Shown here piece by piece: positions 49,877 to 59,240 of a DNA stretch of 64,000 bases. The stretch is taken from positions 372,001 through 436,000 of the forward strand of contig CAWFTJ010000007.1 in NCBI GenBank assembly GCA_963818685.1, read 5' to 3'. Origin of the DNA: CAJCJE01 sp963818685. GTDB lineage: Bacteria > Actinomycetota > Actinomycetes > Mycobacteriales > Pseudonocardiaceae. A model generated the notes under the pieces. It searched no databases. It was not told where the DNA came from and worked only from the letters and a program-made list of their open reading frames with translations. Numbering within the stretch: the stretch's first letter is position 1; each line of letters starts with the position of its first letter. The translations under genes and the position numbers were made by a program.

Positions 49877-50545
49877 CTATCCGCGTTCGCGCGGGCTGAC
49901 CAGCCCGGTCTCGTAGGCGAGCACCACGGCCTGCGCCCGGTCGCGCAGTTGCAGCTTGCCCAGGATCCGCGCCACGTGCGTCTTCACCGTCGCCTCGCTG
50001 AGCTGGAACAACGCCGCCAGCTCCGCGTTGCTGCGGCCGGTCGCCAACTGGCGCAACACCTCCAGCTCGCGCGGGGTCAACGCGGCCAGGTCGCGTGGGA
50101 CCACCGCGGCGCCCGGCTCGGGTTTGGCGAAGCGCTCGACCAGCCTGCGGGTGATGGTCGGCGCGAGCAGCGCGTCCCCGGCACGCACCAGCCGCACCGC
50201 CGCGACCAGCTGTTCCGGGGTGACGTCCTTGAGCAGGAAGCCGCTCGCGCCCGCGGTCAGCGCGGCGTAGACGTACTGGTCGAGGTCGAACGTGGTCAGC
50301 ATGATCACCCTCGGCGGGCTCGCGTTGCCGGCCATGATCCGCCGCAGGGCCTCAAGACCGTCCAGTTCGGGCATACGGACGTCCATCAGCACGATGTCCG
50401 GTCGGGTGCGCCGCACCGCGTCCACCGCCTCGACGCCGTTGGCGGCCTCGGCGACCACGTCCATCCCGTCCGCGCCGAGGATCATCGCGAACCCGCTGCG
50501 GACCAGTGTCTGGTCGTCCGCGACCACCACCGTCGGCGCGCTCAC
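49877..50545 (-). CDS. NarL/LuxR-family response regulator
   Basis: 222 residues from the GTG at 50545, which overlaps the kinase stop (GTGA). Receiver: VVVADDQTLVRSGFAMIL, phospho-acceptor LMDVRMPELDG, Lys FLLKDVT. C-terminal HTH: LTPRELEVLRQLATGRSN and SEATVKTHVARILGKL. It is the partner of the 50542 kinase. Targets unknown; one could be the divergent or nearby genes. Confidence 0.95.
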   Translation of the reverse strand: MSAPTVVVADDQTLVRSGFAMILGADGMDVVAEAANGVEAVDAVRRTRPDIVLMDVRMPELDGLEALRRIMAGNASPPRVIMLTTFDLDQYVYAALTAGASGFLLKDVTPEQLVAAVRLVRAGDALLAPTITRRLVERFAKPEPGAAVVPRDLAALTPRELEVLRQLATGRSNAELAALFQLSEATVKTHVARILGKLQLRDRAQAVVLAYETGLVSPRERG

Positions 50546-51774
50546 CCGGTCACCGGAATCGTCGCGCGCACCCGGAATCCGCCCCGGTGCGGGCCCGCGT
50601 CGAGGCTGCCCTGGTAGACGGCGAGCCGTTCGCGCAGGCCGAGCAGGCCGCGCCCGTTGCCGGTGGCCGCGCTCGCACCGGGACGTCCGCCCGCGTCGGT
50701 CACCGTGACGCGCAACCGGTCGTCGGCGAACTCGACGCACACCCGCGCGGACGCGCCGACCGCGTGCTTGACCGTGTTCGTCAGCGCCTCCTGCACCACC
50801 CGGTACGCGGCCAGGTCGACGCCCTGGGACAGCGGCCTCGGCGTGCCGCTCACCGCGTACTCGACGGCCATGCCGGTGCCGCGTACCCCCTCGATCAGCG
50901 CGGGCAACTGGTCGAGGCCGGGCTGCGGGGCGAGTTCGTCCTCGGCCGAGTCGCTCGGCGTGAGCAGGCCCATCACCTGCCGCAGCTCGGCCATGGCCGT
51001 CCGGCCGCTCGCCTCAACCGCAAGCAGCGCGTCCGTGGCGCGGTCCGGCGCGCTGGCCATGACCTTGCGGGCCGCACCGGCCTGGACCACCATCACGCTG
51101 ACATTGTGCGTGACCACGTCGTGCAGCTCGCGGGCGATCCGGGACCGCTCCTGCTCGATCGCGTGCCTGGTTTTCTCCTCGTGCTCGTCCGCCATCTCCA
51201 GCACGCGTTGCCTGCTGTCCTCGGCCCGCGCCCGCGCGGTGCGGATGGTCTCGGCGGCGAGGCCGAGCGGGACGAGCACCGCGAAGGACGTGAACAGGCT
51301 CGGGATGTCCGGCAGCGCGGTGCGGAAGTAGGTGGCGATCAGCACGGCGCCAGCCAGCAGCGCCAGCCTGGTCGGCGCCCGGTACGGGCTGTACATTGCC
51401 GCGCTGTACGCGCCGATCAGGCAGGTCAGCAGCGCGACCCTGGGCGTGGCGCTGCCGTGCATGAGCACGGTCGCGGCGAGGCCGATCGCGAACGTCGCCA
51501 GCGGGTACCTGCGCCGTGCGGCCAGCGGCAGGCTCGCCACCGCGGTCAGCAGGAGATCCTGTTCGACCATGGCGAACGGCACCGGCAGCGGCGTGCCGTA
51601 GGGGAGCACGTGCACCGCGTTCGGCACCGCGCTGATCACGTACAGCAGGCCGTAGACGGTGAGCAGCACGGCGATCGCCAGGTCGACGACGAGCGCCCGC
51701 TGCGACGGCGCGGGCAGCGGCCCCGTTCTCGTGATCAACGGCCGCAGCGGCCAGCGGGACAACAGCACGGTCAC
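50542..51774 (-). CDS. sensor histidine kinase (HisKA_3)
   Basis: 410 residues. Five to six membrane helices in residues ~25-175 (ALVVDLAIAVLLTVYGLLYV). The His is in RIARELHDVVTHNVSVMVVQ; the ATPase region has VVQEALTNTVKHA and a short G-box (VTDAGGRPGAS), then GRGLLGLRERLAVYQG. The DAGGR G-box replaces the usual DNGxG Asn but keeps the Asp. Coupled to its regulator. Divergent from the FkbM gene by about 170 bases. Confidence 0.93.
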   Translation of the reverse strand: MTVLLSRWPLRPLITRTGPLPAPSQRALVVDLAIAVLLTVYGLLYVISAVPNAVHVLPYGTPLPVPFAMVEQDLLLTAVASLPLAARRRYPLATFAIGLAATVLMHGSATPRVALLTCLIGAYSAAMYSPYRAPTRLALLAGAVLIATYFRTALPDIPSLFTSFAVLVPLGLAAETIRTARARAEDSRQRVLEMADEHEEKTRHAIEQERSRIARELHDVVTHNVSVMVVQAGAARKVMASAPDRATDALLAVEASGRTAMAELRQVMGLLTPSDSAEDELAPQPGLDQLPALIEGVRGTGMAVEYAVSGTPRPLSQGVDLAAYRVVQEALTNTVKHAVGASARVCVEFADDRLRVTVTDAGGRPGASAATGNGRGLLGLRERLAVYQGSLDAGPHRGGFRVRATIPVTG

Positions 51775-51947
51775 GCCATCAGTGTCTCAAGGGGAGCGAG
51801 CGGGCGTATCCGTCCCGATGCCGATGGCGGTACATCGCTCGCCTACCTCGCGAGGATGACACTGCCCGTGATCACCCCAACGTGGTACCGGTTTTCGCTC
51901 CGCCGAGGGACGTGCCCCGGGACATGATCGGCCTAGCGTCATGGCCC

Positions 51948-52931
51948 ATGCCACGCTTCGAACGGGCCGCGCTGACCTCGGCCGCGCTCACCCTGCTCGC
52001 CAGGACGACGCCCTACCTTGAGGACGAACTGCTCGGCCTCGCCGACCTGGTCGAACCGGGGGGAGTGTGCGTCGACGTCGGCGCGGCGGCCGGCATCTAC
52101 ACGCAGCTGCTCGCCGAACTCGTCGGCCCGACCGGCAGGGTACTCAGCGTAGAACCGCTCGCGTTCGTCCATCCGGCCTGGTCGCGGGTGCTGGGCGCGT
52201 ACCGGCGCCCAACGGTCACCCGGCACCTGGTCGCGCTCGGCGCCGAGGCGGGCAAGGCCACCATGAGCGTGCCGGCCGGTCGGTACGGTCTGGTCACCGG
52301 CCGGTCGTTCCTTGCGGTGCGCACCGACGGAGTCGGCTCCAACGCGGAGTTCACCGGCCAGGTCACCGTCGACGTCGAGGTGGACACGCTGGACCGGCTG
52401 GTCGAGCGGGCCGGTCTGAGCAGGCTCGACTTCGTCAAGATCGACGTGGAGGGCGGTGAACTCGCGGTTCTGAGGGGTGGCCGCGAGTCCATCGACGCGT
52501 TCCGGCCGACCCTGCTTGTCGAGATCGAGCAGCGCCACATCGCCCGCTACCGGCACACCGCGGCCGACGTGGTCGCCGAGCTGACCAGGCGCGGCTACAC
52601 CATGGCCACCTGGGAGCGCGGCTGGCAGCCGACCGCGAACGTGTGCGCGCACAGCCGCAACTACCTGTTCCTGCCACCGAAATCCGCTGCGAAACGCTGC
52701 GAAATCGGTCGCGAACCCGCGCGGGAGCGAGGCGTCGCTCAGCGGCCTGCGCTGACCTGGGCCAGCTGTGCGCGGATCTGGGCCGCGTCCGGATGCCCGA
52801 GCTGGTCGAGGATGTTCGCGGCGCGCTCGACCGTTGCGCGCCCCCGCTCGGTCTGGCCGAGCGCCAGCTGCGACTCGCCGATGTGCCGCAACGTGTCCGC
52901 CTCCAGCGCGCGGTCGCCGATCTGCTGGTAG
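51948..52931 (+). CDS. FkbM-family SAM methyltransferase with an overlapping tail
   Basis: 327 residues from the ATG at 51948. SAM motif I is VCVDVGAAAGIYTQLLAEL; post-I RVLSVEP; the FkbM signature LDFVKIDVEGGELAVLRGG follows, then RPTLLVEIEQRH. FkbM proteins O-methylate sugars or polyketides. The domain ends near residue 245 (RNYLFLPP). The next ~80 residues are Arg/Ser-rich and lie opposite the 3' end of the SARP gene, so the natural stop may have been lost. A TAGCGT box (51934-51939) eight bases before the ATG suggests a leaderless message. Confidence 0.85.
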   Translation: MPRFERAALTSAALTLLARTTPYLEDELLGLADLVEPGGVCVDVGAAAGIYTQLLAELVGPTGRVLSVEPLAFVHPAWSRVLGAYRRPTVTRHLVALGAEAGKATMSVPAGRYGLVTGRSFLAVRTDGVGSNAEFTGQVTVDVEVDTLDRLVERAGLSRLDFVKIDVEGGELAVLRGGRESIDAFRPTLLVEIEQRHIARYRHTAADVVAELTRRGYTMATWERGWQPTANVCAHSRNYLFLPPKSAAKRCEIGREPARERGVAQRPALTWASCARIWAASGCPSWSRMFAARSTVARPRSVWPSASCDSPMCRNVSASSARSPICW

Positions 52932-55564
52932 AGCCGCAAAGCCGTGTCGTAGCAACCGATCGCGTCCGCGTAGTTGCCGAGGTGGTGGTGGGCGTAGCCG
53001 ATGCTGTCCCAGTCGGCGGCCGCGCCGTTGTCGTCGCCGAGCCTGGTGTGCAGGGCCACCGCCTCCTGGCAGCACGTCAACGCCAACTGGTAGGCGCCGC
53101 GCAGGATGTGCGTCCAGCCGACCTCGTTGTAGACAGTGGCCCTGCTCGCCTCGTCCCCGAGCCGCAGGTAGATCTCCAGTGCCGGCTCGTAGTGCGCGAG
53201 CGCGGTCTCGTGCCGCTCCAACTGGTTGGCAAGAAAAGCCAGCAGGCGATGGGTTTCGGCAATGCCGTTCGGGTCGTTCAGTTCGGTGAACAACGTCAGC
53301 GCGCGACCGAGGTTCTCCTGCCCCTGCACGTAGTCGCCGAGCCTGCCGTGCGTGAAACCCAACGCGCGCAACGCATACGCGACGCCGTCGCGCGCACCGG
53401 CCCGCCGCGCTGCGGTCAGCGCGACCGTCTGGACGACGAGCTGGTCCTGCCAGCGGCCCTGCCGGTCGAGGTAGCGGTCCATGACATGGGCCAGCTGCCA
53501 CGCCTTGGTGTCGAACCCGCGCCGCGCCGCCGCCTCGATCAACCTGATCAGCACGGTGCGCTCGCCGCTCAGCCACGCCTCCGCCCGCTGGCCGTCGGCG
53601 AACTCCAGCACGTTCGCGCCGGCCACCGGCTCCGGCAACGCCAGTCGCAGCCGATGCGGTGAGATGGCGCGCATGGCGGCCTGCGCGGAATGCAGGTAGT
53701 GGTCGAACATGCGCGGCGCCGCCGCCCTGACCAGCTCCGTGTCCCCCTTCTCGGCCAGTTCGGCCGCGTAGGTGCGCAACAGGTCGTGCTGGGTGAACCT
53801 GCCGGGCACGTACTCGGCGACCAGGTGCGCGTAGCTCAACTCGTTGAGCACCAACCGCGCGTCACGCAGCGGCATCCCGGTCAGCGCGGCCACGACCGGC
53901 AGGGCGAAGTCCGGGCCGGGATGCACGCCGAGCAGCAGGAACAGCGTGGCGGCCGGGGGCGTTACCGCGCGCAACGACCAGGAGAACACCGAACGGGTGT
54001 CGCTGGCCGGGTCGACATCGGCGAACGAGTCCAGGCTGCCGGAGTTGAGGCGCAACTCCTCCGCGATGGCGGCGAGCGGGAAAGCCGGCCGGATCGCCGC
54101 GCGCGCGGCCACGATCGCCAGCGCCAGCGGCAGCCCGCCGCTGCTCGCGATGATCTCGTCCACCGCGGCCGGCTCTCTGGCCAGCCGCTCCGCGTCCAGC
54201 CGCGCGGCAAGGAAGGACCGCGACTCGGCCGGGGTGAGCACGTCCAGCGGCAGAAAGTGCGCACCTGCCGAGGTGACCAGGCCGAACAGCCGGTTGCGGC
54301 TGGTGATGACGACCATGCTGCCCGGCCCGTTCGGCAACAGCGGCCGCACCTGCTCCGCGTCGCGCGCGTTGTCCAGCAGGATCAGCATGCGCCGCCCGTG
54401 CGGCATGCTCCGGTACAGGTCGGCCCTGGCGATCGGGCTGGTTGGGATCTTGTCCGGCGCGATGCCCTGGGTCTCCAGCAGTTGCCGGATCGCGTCGTCG
54501 GGCTCGACGACCGCGCCGGCCTGGTCGAACCCGCGCAGGTTCAGGAACAGCTGGCCGTCCGGGAAGTGCCGGGCCACGTGGTGCGCGAGTCGCACGGCAA
54601 GGGTCGACTTGCCGACACCAGCCATGCCGGACACGACCGTGATCACCGTGTCCGGCAGCGTGCCGGTGTCGCGCGGGTCGACCAGCGCGGCGAGCCGGGC
54701 CAGTTCGGCGTCGCGGCCGGTGAAGATCGGCAGGTCGGCAGGGAGCTGCGCGGGCCGGCGCCAACGTGGCGGCGCGGCGGGCGTTGGCGCCGGTGGGGGA
54801 GTGGCGGTGATCCGCTCGTGGGTGGCACGCAGCTCGGGGCCGGGATCGATGCCGAGGTCGTCGGCGAGCCGCGTGCGTACCGACCGGTACACCTCGATCG
54901 CGTCGGCCTGCCGACCGCTCGCCGCGAGCACCTGGATCAGCCGCGCCTGCAACGCCTCGTCGTAGGGGGCGTGCCCGGCCACGTTGGACAACACCGTGCT
55001 CACCGACTCCGGCGTGCCGGCGCGCAACGCGAGTTCGGCGGCGGCCTGCGCGGCAAGCGCGTACTCCCGTTCGACCGCGCCGAACAGCGGATGCGCCCTG
55101 GTCACCTCGGCGATGCCGGCCGCGACCGGACCCTGCCGCAGGCCGAGCGCGCGTACGTAGGTCTCGGTCGCGCCGCCAAGGTCGCCCTGGTGCGCGGCCT
55201 GCTCGGCGCGCCCGACCAGGTCGCGGAACTCCACCAGGTCGAGCATGGTCTCGTCGACCACCAGCCGGTAGCCGCCCGACCCGCGCACCAGCAGGTCGCC
55301 GGACGCTCGGGTGGACAGGCTCGGGTCGATCAGCCTGCGCAGCAGGCCGACGTGCCGCTGGATGATGTTGACAGCGCCGTCCGGTGGATCCTGCCCCCAC
55401 AACGCGCCGACCAGCTCGCCGATCACCACCGGCTGTCCCGCGTTGATCAGCAGCACCGCCAACAGCGCACGCCGGGTCGGTGAGCCGAGTTCGATCTCGA
55501 CGCCCTCCCGCCAGGCACGTACCGGACCCAACACCGTGAATCGAACCGTGCCACCGGCACGCAT
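52739..55564 (-). CDS. SARP-type regulator (BTAD-NB-ARC-TPR)
   Basis: 941 residues from the ATG at 55564. N-terminal OmpR-like winged helix (VRFTVLGPVRAWREGVEIE, NIIQRHVGLLRRLID) and BTAD domain to about residue 260, with the family's RTRLADDLGIDPGPELRATH. NB-ARC: P-loop SGMAGVGKSTLAVRL (~310), Walker B LILLDNA, GLPLAL, FTQHDLLRTYAAELAEK. The C-terminal ~280 residues are TPRs (LGFTHGRLGDYVQGQENLGR, IGYAHHHLGNYADAIGCY). It is expected to activate secondary-metabolism genes in response to ATP and a bound partner. Its 3' end overlaps the FkbM gene by 193 bases. Confidence 0.93.
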   Translation of the reverse strand: MRAGGTVRFTVLGPVRAWREGVEIELGSPTRRALLAVLLINAGQPVVIGELVGALWGQDPPDGAVNIIQRHVGLLRRLIDPSLSTRASGDLLVRGSGGYRLVVDETMLDLVEFRDLVGRAEQAAHQGDLGGATETYVRALGLRQGPVAAGIAEVTRAHPLFGAVEREYALAAQAAAELALRAGTPESVSTVLSNVAGHAPYDEALQARLIQVLAASGRQADAIEVYRSVRTRLADDLGIDPGPELRATHERITATPPPAPTPAAPPRWRRPAQLPADLPIFTGRDAELARLAALVDPRDTGTLPDTVITVVSGMAGVGKSTLAVRLAHHVARHFPDGQLFLNLRGFDQAGAVVEPDDAIRQLLETQGIAPDKIPTSPIARADLYRSMPHGRRMLILLDNARDAEQVRPLLPNGPGSMVVITSRNRLFGLVTSAGAHFLPLDVLTPAESRSFLAARLDAERLAREPAAVDEIIASSGGLPLALAIVAARAAIRPAFPLAAIAEELRLNSGSLDSFADVDPASDTRSVFSWSLRAVTPPAATLFLLLGVHPGPDFALPVVAALTGMPLRDARLVLNELSYAHLVAEYVPGRFTQHDLLRTYAAELAEKGDTELVRAAAPRMFDHYLHSAQAAMRAISPHRLRLALPEPVAGANVLEFADGQRAEAWLSGERTVLIRLIEAAARRGFDTKAWQLAHVMDRYLDRQGRWQDQLVVQTVALTAARRAGARDGVAYALRALGFTHGRLGDYVQGQENLGRALTLFTELNDPNGIAETHRLLAFLANQLERHETALAHYEPALEIYLRLGDEASRATVYNEVGWTHILRGAYQLALTCCQEAVALHTRLGDDNGAAADWDSIGYAHHHLGNYADAIGCYDTALRLYQQIGDRALEADTLRHIGESQLALGQTERGRATVERAANILDQLGHPDAAQIRAQLAQVSAGR

Positions 55565-55709
55565 CCGTCGCTTCCCCGCCACAAGCACACTCCGGATCGC
55601 CCCCGCCCGAAGGCAACAGGCTACCCGGCCCGATCGTGAGCCGGTGCGACCCGCGCCGCGCCCGACTGGTATGCCAGGAGGGATGTTTTCGCGGCGAGGG
55701 GAGCACACG

Positions 55710-57329
55710 TTGGTTCGGCGCACTGCGCTGTTGGTCGCGTTGATCGGGTTGCTCGCCGCCTGCACGGCGACCACCCCCACCGCGACCACGCCCACGTCAC
55801 CCTCGAAACCACCGACCACCACTACGCCGGCGCTGCCGCCCGCCACGGTTACGCCCGACCCCACCCAGGTGGCCGCGCTCAGCTCGGTGTTGGGGGACAT
55901 GAGCCAGCACTACCTCGCAACGCGTCTGCTCCCCGGTGCGCAGGACGTGATCGACTACGACCTCGGTGACCTGTGGCGCCAGGGCATCGACGGCGCCGGC
56001 ACCACGGTCGCCCTCGTCGAGGGCTGGAACGCGCCCACCATGACCAGCGACCTCGCCGGCTTCGACAACCGACTCGGTCTGCCGGCGCCGGACATCCAGA
56101 CGATCTACCCGACCGGCCCGCTGCCCGCCAAGTGCCCGGCCGGCATGGTCGCGCTCGGCTCCTACGGTTCGTGCGGCGGGTGGGCCGACGAGCTCGAACT
56201 CGATGTCGCGTCCGTGCACCTTGTCGCGCCCTACGCCAAGATCCTGCTGGTCATCACGCCGCCGGACAGCGAAGCCAACGACGACGCGGCCAGCCAGGTC
56301 GCGCCGCCGGAAATGATGGCAGGCGTCGAGTACGTGGCAACCCACCACCTCGCCGACGTGATCTCGATCAGCGACAACACCGGCGAGGCAACATTCAGCC
56401 ACGGCAAACCCGAGATCACCGCGCAGGATCCGGCCGAACTGACCGCGGCCGCGAACGGCATCCCGATGCTGGTCGGCACCGGCGACTGCGGCGTCGTGCA
56501 GAACCTGGCGACCGCGAGCAGCCAGTGCGGCGACACCACCAAGGAACCCGACACCGCGGCCTGGGACGACTCGCCGTGGGTGACCGCGGTCGGCGGCAGC
56601 ATGCCCGAACTGTCCAACACCGGCGCCAAGCTCGGCCCCGACCAGGTCTGGGCGACGGGCGACACGGCAGAGGGCGCCGGCTCCTCAACCGTCTACCAAC
56701 GGCCCGGTTACCAGCGTGGCGTGGTCAACGGGTCGATGCGCGCGGTCCCGGACATCACCATGGACGCGATGGGCGGCACGTCCGAGTCGACCCCGCTGTT
56801 CGCCGGCGTGCTCACCCTCGCAGCCCAGCTCAACCACGCCCCGGTCGGCCCGATCAACAACGTGCTCTACCAGGTGCTCGGCCCGAAGGGCAGCCAGGAC
56901 GGCATCACCGACATCGTCACCGGCAACGACTCGGTGCCCGCCGCGCCCGGCCTGTCCGCCGCACCCGGATTCGATCCGGCCACTGGCTGGGGCACCATCG
57001 ACGCGGCCACCTTCGTGCCCGCGCTGGTCACCGCCGTCCGCGCCCAGCACGCACCGGGCATCCCCAGCCAGCAGGCGGCCACCGCGCTCGGCGCACTGCG
57101 CGGCGACATCCACGTCGCCAACGGGCGGGTCACGGCGACCGGGTTCCTCCCCGGCCACCCGGTGCACCTCGCCGTCGACGGCCGGCAGGTCGCCACGGTC
57201 AGCGCGGACGGCAACGGCGACATCGGTGACCAGCTCGACCAGGCCACCCCGTACCTCGCGCCCGGCCGGCACCTGCTGACCGCGCACAGCATGCTGCTCG
57301 ACCAGCAGGTGTCGTTCACCACGAAGTAG
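55710..57329 (+). CDS. S53 family peptidase, lipoprotein form (sedolisin)
   Basis: 539 residues from a TTG at 55710 (GGGGAG six bases upstream), which gives VRRTALLVALIGLLAAC with a lipobox. ATG 55683 is an alternative but its AGGAGGG touches the codon. A Thr/Pro-rich spacer (TATTPTATTPTSPSKPPTTT) precedes the S53 domain. Catalytic Glu/Asp in WADELELDVASVH, oxyanion Asp in VGTGDCGVV, Ser in GGTSESTPLFAG. The last ~90 residues form an extra beta-domain (VTATGFLPGHPVHLAVDG). A surface-anchored acid protease. Confidence 0.88.
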   Translation: MVRRTALLVALIGLLAACTATTPTATTPTSPSKPPTTTTPALPPATVTPDPTQVAALSSVLGDMSQHYLATRLLPGAQDVIDYDLGDLWRQGIDGAGTTVALVEGWNAPTMTSDLAGFDNRLGLPAPDIQTIYPTGPLPAKCPAGMVALGSYGSCGGWADELELDVASVHLVAPYAKILLVITPPDSEANDDAASQVAPPEMMAGVEYVATHHLADVISISDNTGEATFSHGKPEITAQDPAELTAAANGIPMLVGTGDCGVVQNLATASSQCGDTTKEPDTAAWDDSPWVTAVGGSMPELSNTGAKLGPDQVWATGDTAEGAGSSTVYQRPGYQRGVVNGSMRAVPDITMDAMGGTSESTPLFAGVLTLAAQLNHAPVGPINNVLYQVLGPKGSQDGITDIVTGNDSVPAAPGLSAAPGFDPATGWGTIDAATFVPALVTAVRAQHAPGIPSQQAATALGALRGDIHVANGRVTATGFLPGHPVHLAVDGRQVATVSADGNGDIGDQLDQATPYLAPGRHLLTAHSMLLDQQVSFTTK

Positions 57330-57337
57330 GGCGCCAG

Positions 57338-58195
57338 CTACGCCGCCTGGAACGCCGACACGTTCGCCGCCACCCACTCCGCGAACGACCGCGCCGGCCT
57401 GCCCAGGATCGCCGCAACCTCCCCGCTGACCGCCGTGGTCGGTGCCAGGTCGTCGGCGGAGATGTCCAGCAGCGCCCGCGCGAACTCGACCGGCCGCCCC
57501 ATGCTCAGCAGGTGCTGCTCGGCGACGGCGCGCGGCACCCGCTCGACGCGCAGGTCGCGGCGCAGCGCCGTGCCGATGATGCCGACCATCTCGGCCTGGG
57601 TCAGCGCCTCGGGACCGGTCAGCACGACCTTCCTGCCCAGCAACGTGTCCGTGCGCAGCGCGATCGCGGCCACCTCGGCCAGGTCGTCCTCGTCGAGCGG
57701 CGCCCACCGCGCTTGCGGGTACGGCATCCGCACCACGTCACCGGCACGGACCGCGTTCGCCCACAGGCCGATCGCGTTGGTCGCGAACATGGTCGGGCGC
57801 AGGCTCACCCAGTCCAGTCCCGAGCCGATCACCGCGGCCTCCGCCTCGCGGTTGTAGTCACCCTGGTAGCGCGACGGCTGCCTGTCCAGGTCGTCGTCGA
57901 CGTTGATCGCGGCCAGCGCCACCGCCTTGCGCACGCCACGCTCTCGCGCCGCCGCCAGCAACTCCGGTCCCGCGAGACCGACCGCACGCGAGTTCAGGAA
58001 CACCGCGTGCGCGCCGTCGAACGCGTGCGCGATGCTCGCCGGCCGGCTCGGATCGCCGGCCACCGCCTCCACTCCCTCGGGCAGGTCGGCCGTTGCCGGG
58101 TCGCGGGTGATGGCCCTGACCTTCTCGCCCGCCTCGACCAAAGAGCGCACGACGCGTTTGCCGATCAGTCCGGTCGCTCCAGTGATCACGATCAT
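57338..58195 (-). CDS. NmrA-type NAD(P)-binding protein
   Basis: 285 residues from the ATG at 58195 (GGGGAACCGAC). The start MIVITGATGLIGKRVVRSLV is the NAD(P) motif; TMFATNAIGLWANAVRAGD and LTGPEALTQAEMVGIIG match azoreductase/NmrA-like proteins. There is no YxxxK pair. It is divergent from an ECF sigma gene, and both promoters carry TGTCACT with CGTC, so it is a likely member of that sigma factor's regulon. NAD(P)-dependent epimerase-like genes are common partners of this sigma group. Confidence 0.92.
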   Translation of the reverse strand: MIVITGATGLIGKRVVRSLVEAGEKVRAITRDPATADLPEGVEAVAGDPSRPASIAHAFDGAHAVFLNSRAVGLAGPELLAAARERGVRKAVALAAINVDDDLDRQPSRYQGDYNREAEAAVIGSGLDWVSLRPTMFATNAIGLWANAVRAGDVVRMPYPQARWAPLDEDDLAEVAAIALRTDTLLGRKVVLTGPEALTQAEMVGIIGTALRRDLRVERVPRAVAEQHLLSMGRPVEFARALLDISADDLAPTTAVSGEVAAILGRPARSFAEWVAANVSAFQAA

Positions 58196-58238
58196 GTCGG
58201 TTCCCCGTTCAGGTCGTTGGATTCCCTTACCAGAACAG

Positions 58239-58266
58239 GACGGCGCGGCCGGGCGGAAAAGTGACA
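58239..58266 (-). promoter_or_regulatory. SigJ/ECF41-type promoter of the NmrA gene
   Basis: On the minus strand TGTCACT (58266-58260), 17 bases, then CGTC (58242-58239), 43 bases before the start codon. One base longer spacing than in the other sites. Confidence 0.6.
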
Positions 58267-58275
58267 ACGCGACGG

Positions 58276-58302
58276 TGTCACTTTCTCCTGCTCGCCCCCG
58301 TC
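58276..58302 (+). promoter_or_regulatory. SigJ/ECF41-type promoter of the sigma gene
   Basis: TGTCACT at 58276-58282, exactly 16 bases, CGTC at 58299-58302, 35 bases before the ATG. Same architecture as the sigma promoter at 4844-4870. Confidence 0.7.
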
Positions 58303-58337
58303 GTACCTGGCAGGATCGCGAAGTGAAGGAGAAGACC

Positions 58338-59240
58338 ATGACCGGCGCGCGGTTCACCGCATCCTGGCAGGCCCATCGGGGTTACCTGATCGACCTCGCC
58401 TACCGGATGCTCGGCGACGTCGGCGCGGCCGAGGACATGGTGCAGGAGGCTTTCGCCCGGCTGGCCCGCGCCGAGGAGGACATCGCGGACGAGCGCGGCT
58501 GGCTGACCGTGGTCACCTCCCGGCTCTGCCTCGACCAGATCCGCTCGGCCCGCGTCCGGCACGAACATCCCCAGGACACCGCCCTGCTGGAGGCGGCGAC
58601 CCCCCTCGCAACCAACCGCCCTGTCGACCCCGCCGACCGGATCACCCTTGACGACCAGGTGCGGCAGGCGCTCGCCGTCGTCCTGCGCCGACTCGGCCCG
58701 GACGAGCGCGTGGTGTTCATCCTGCACGACGTGTTCGCGACGCCCTTCGACACGATCGCGCGGACGCTGGGCAGGCCGGTCGCGACCTGTCGCCAACTGG
58801 CCCGGCGCGCCCGAGGGAAGATCGCCGACGCCACGGGTCCGGCAGGCCAGCCGGTGCCGTTCGCCGAACACCGGTTGATTACCGAGAAGTTCATCACCGC
58901 CTGCACCAACGGTGACCTCGACGCACTGCTGTCCGTGCTGCACCCGAACGCCTGGGGCCGGGCCGACTTCGGGCCGGACTCCCCGTTCCCGCCGAGGACC
59001 AACCACGGCGCCGACGCGGTCGCCAACGGCCTGATGGTCTTCTACCACCAACAGAACGCGGTGTTCGTCACCGATCCGGGCGGCGACCCGTTGACGCTGC
59101 TCGCGTTCATCGACCGCGCCCTGTTCGCCACCCTGACCCTGACCGTCGACAACGGCATGATCACGTCCCTCCAGGTGCGCGGCGACCTGTCCGCGTTCCC
59201 CGGTTTCGGTGCCGGTTTTGGCATTAGCCGAGCCGACTGA
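58338..59240 (+). CDS. SigJ-like ECF sigma factor with SnoaL-like tail
   Basis: 300 residues from the ATG at 58338, preceded by AAGGAGAAGACC. Sigma region 2 (LIDLAYRMLGDVGAAEDMVQ) and region 4 (ILHDVFATPFDTIARTLGRP, CRQLARRARGKI), then a SnoaL-like domain. It lacks the WLPEPLL and NPxKL motifs of true ECF41 members such as the 3908 protein, so it may be a sister group. Its promoter nonetheless carries TGTCACT-N16-CGTC, which predicts autoregulation and perhaps cross-talk with the first sigma factor. Confidence 0.92.
   Translation: MTGARFTASWQAHRGYLIDLAYRMLGDVGAAEDMVQEAFARLARAEEDIADERGWLTVVTSRLCLDQIRSARVRHEHPQDTALLEAATPLATNRPVDPADRITLDDQVRQALAVVLRRLGPDERVVFILHDVFATPFDTIARTLGRPVATCRQLARRARGKIADATGPAGQPVPFAEHRLITEKFITACTNGDLDALLSVLHPNAWGRADFGPDSPFPPRTNHGADAVANGLMVFYHQQNAVFVTDPGGDPLTLLAFIDRALFATLTLTVDNGMITSLQVRGDLSAFPGFGAGFGISRAD

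Noticed and set aside
52739..55900. Longer SARP ORF beginning at 55900
   Set aside because: The extra 112 residues lie over the signal region of the divergent sedolisin and have no SARP homology; the DNA-binding domain begins at 55564.
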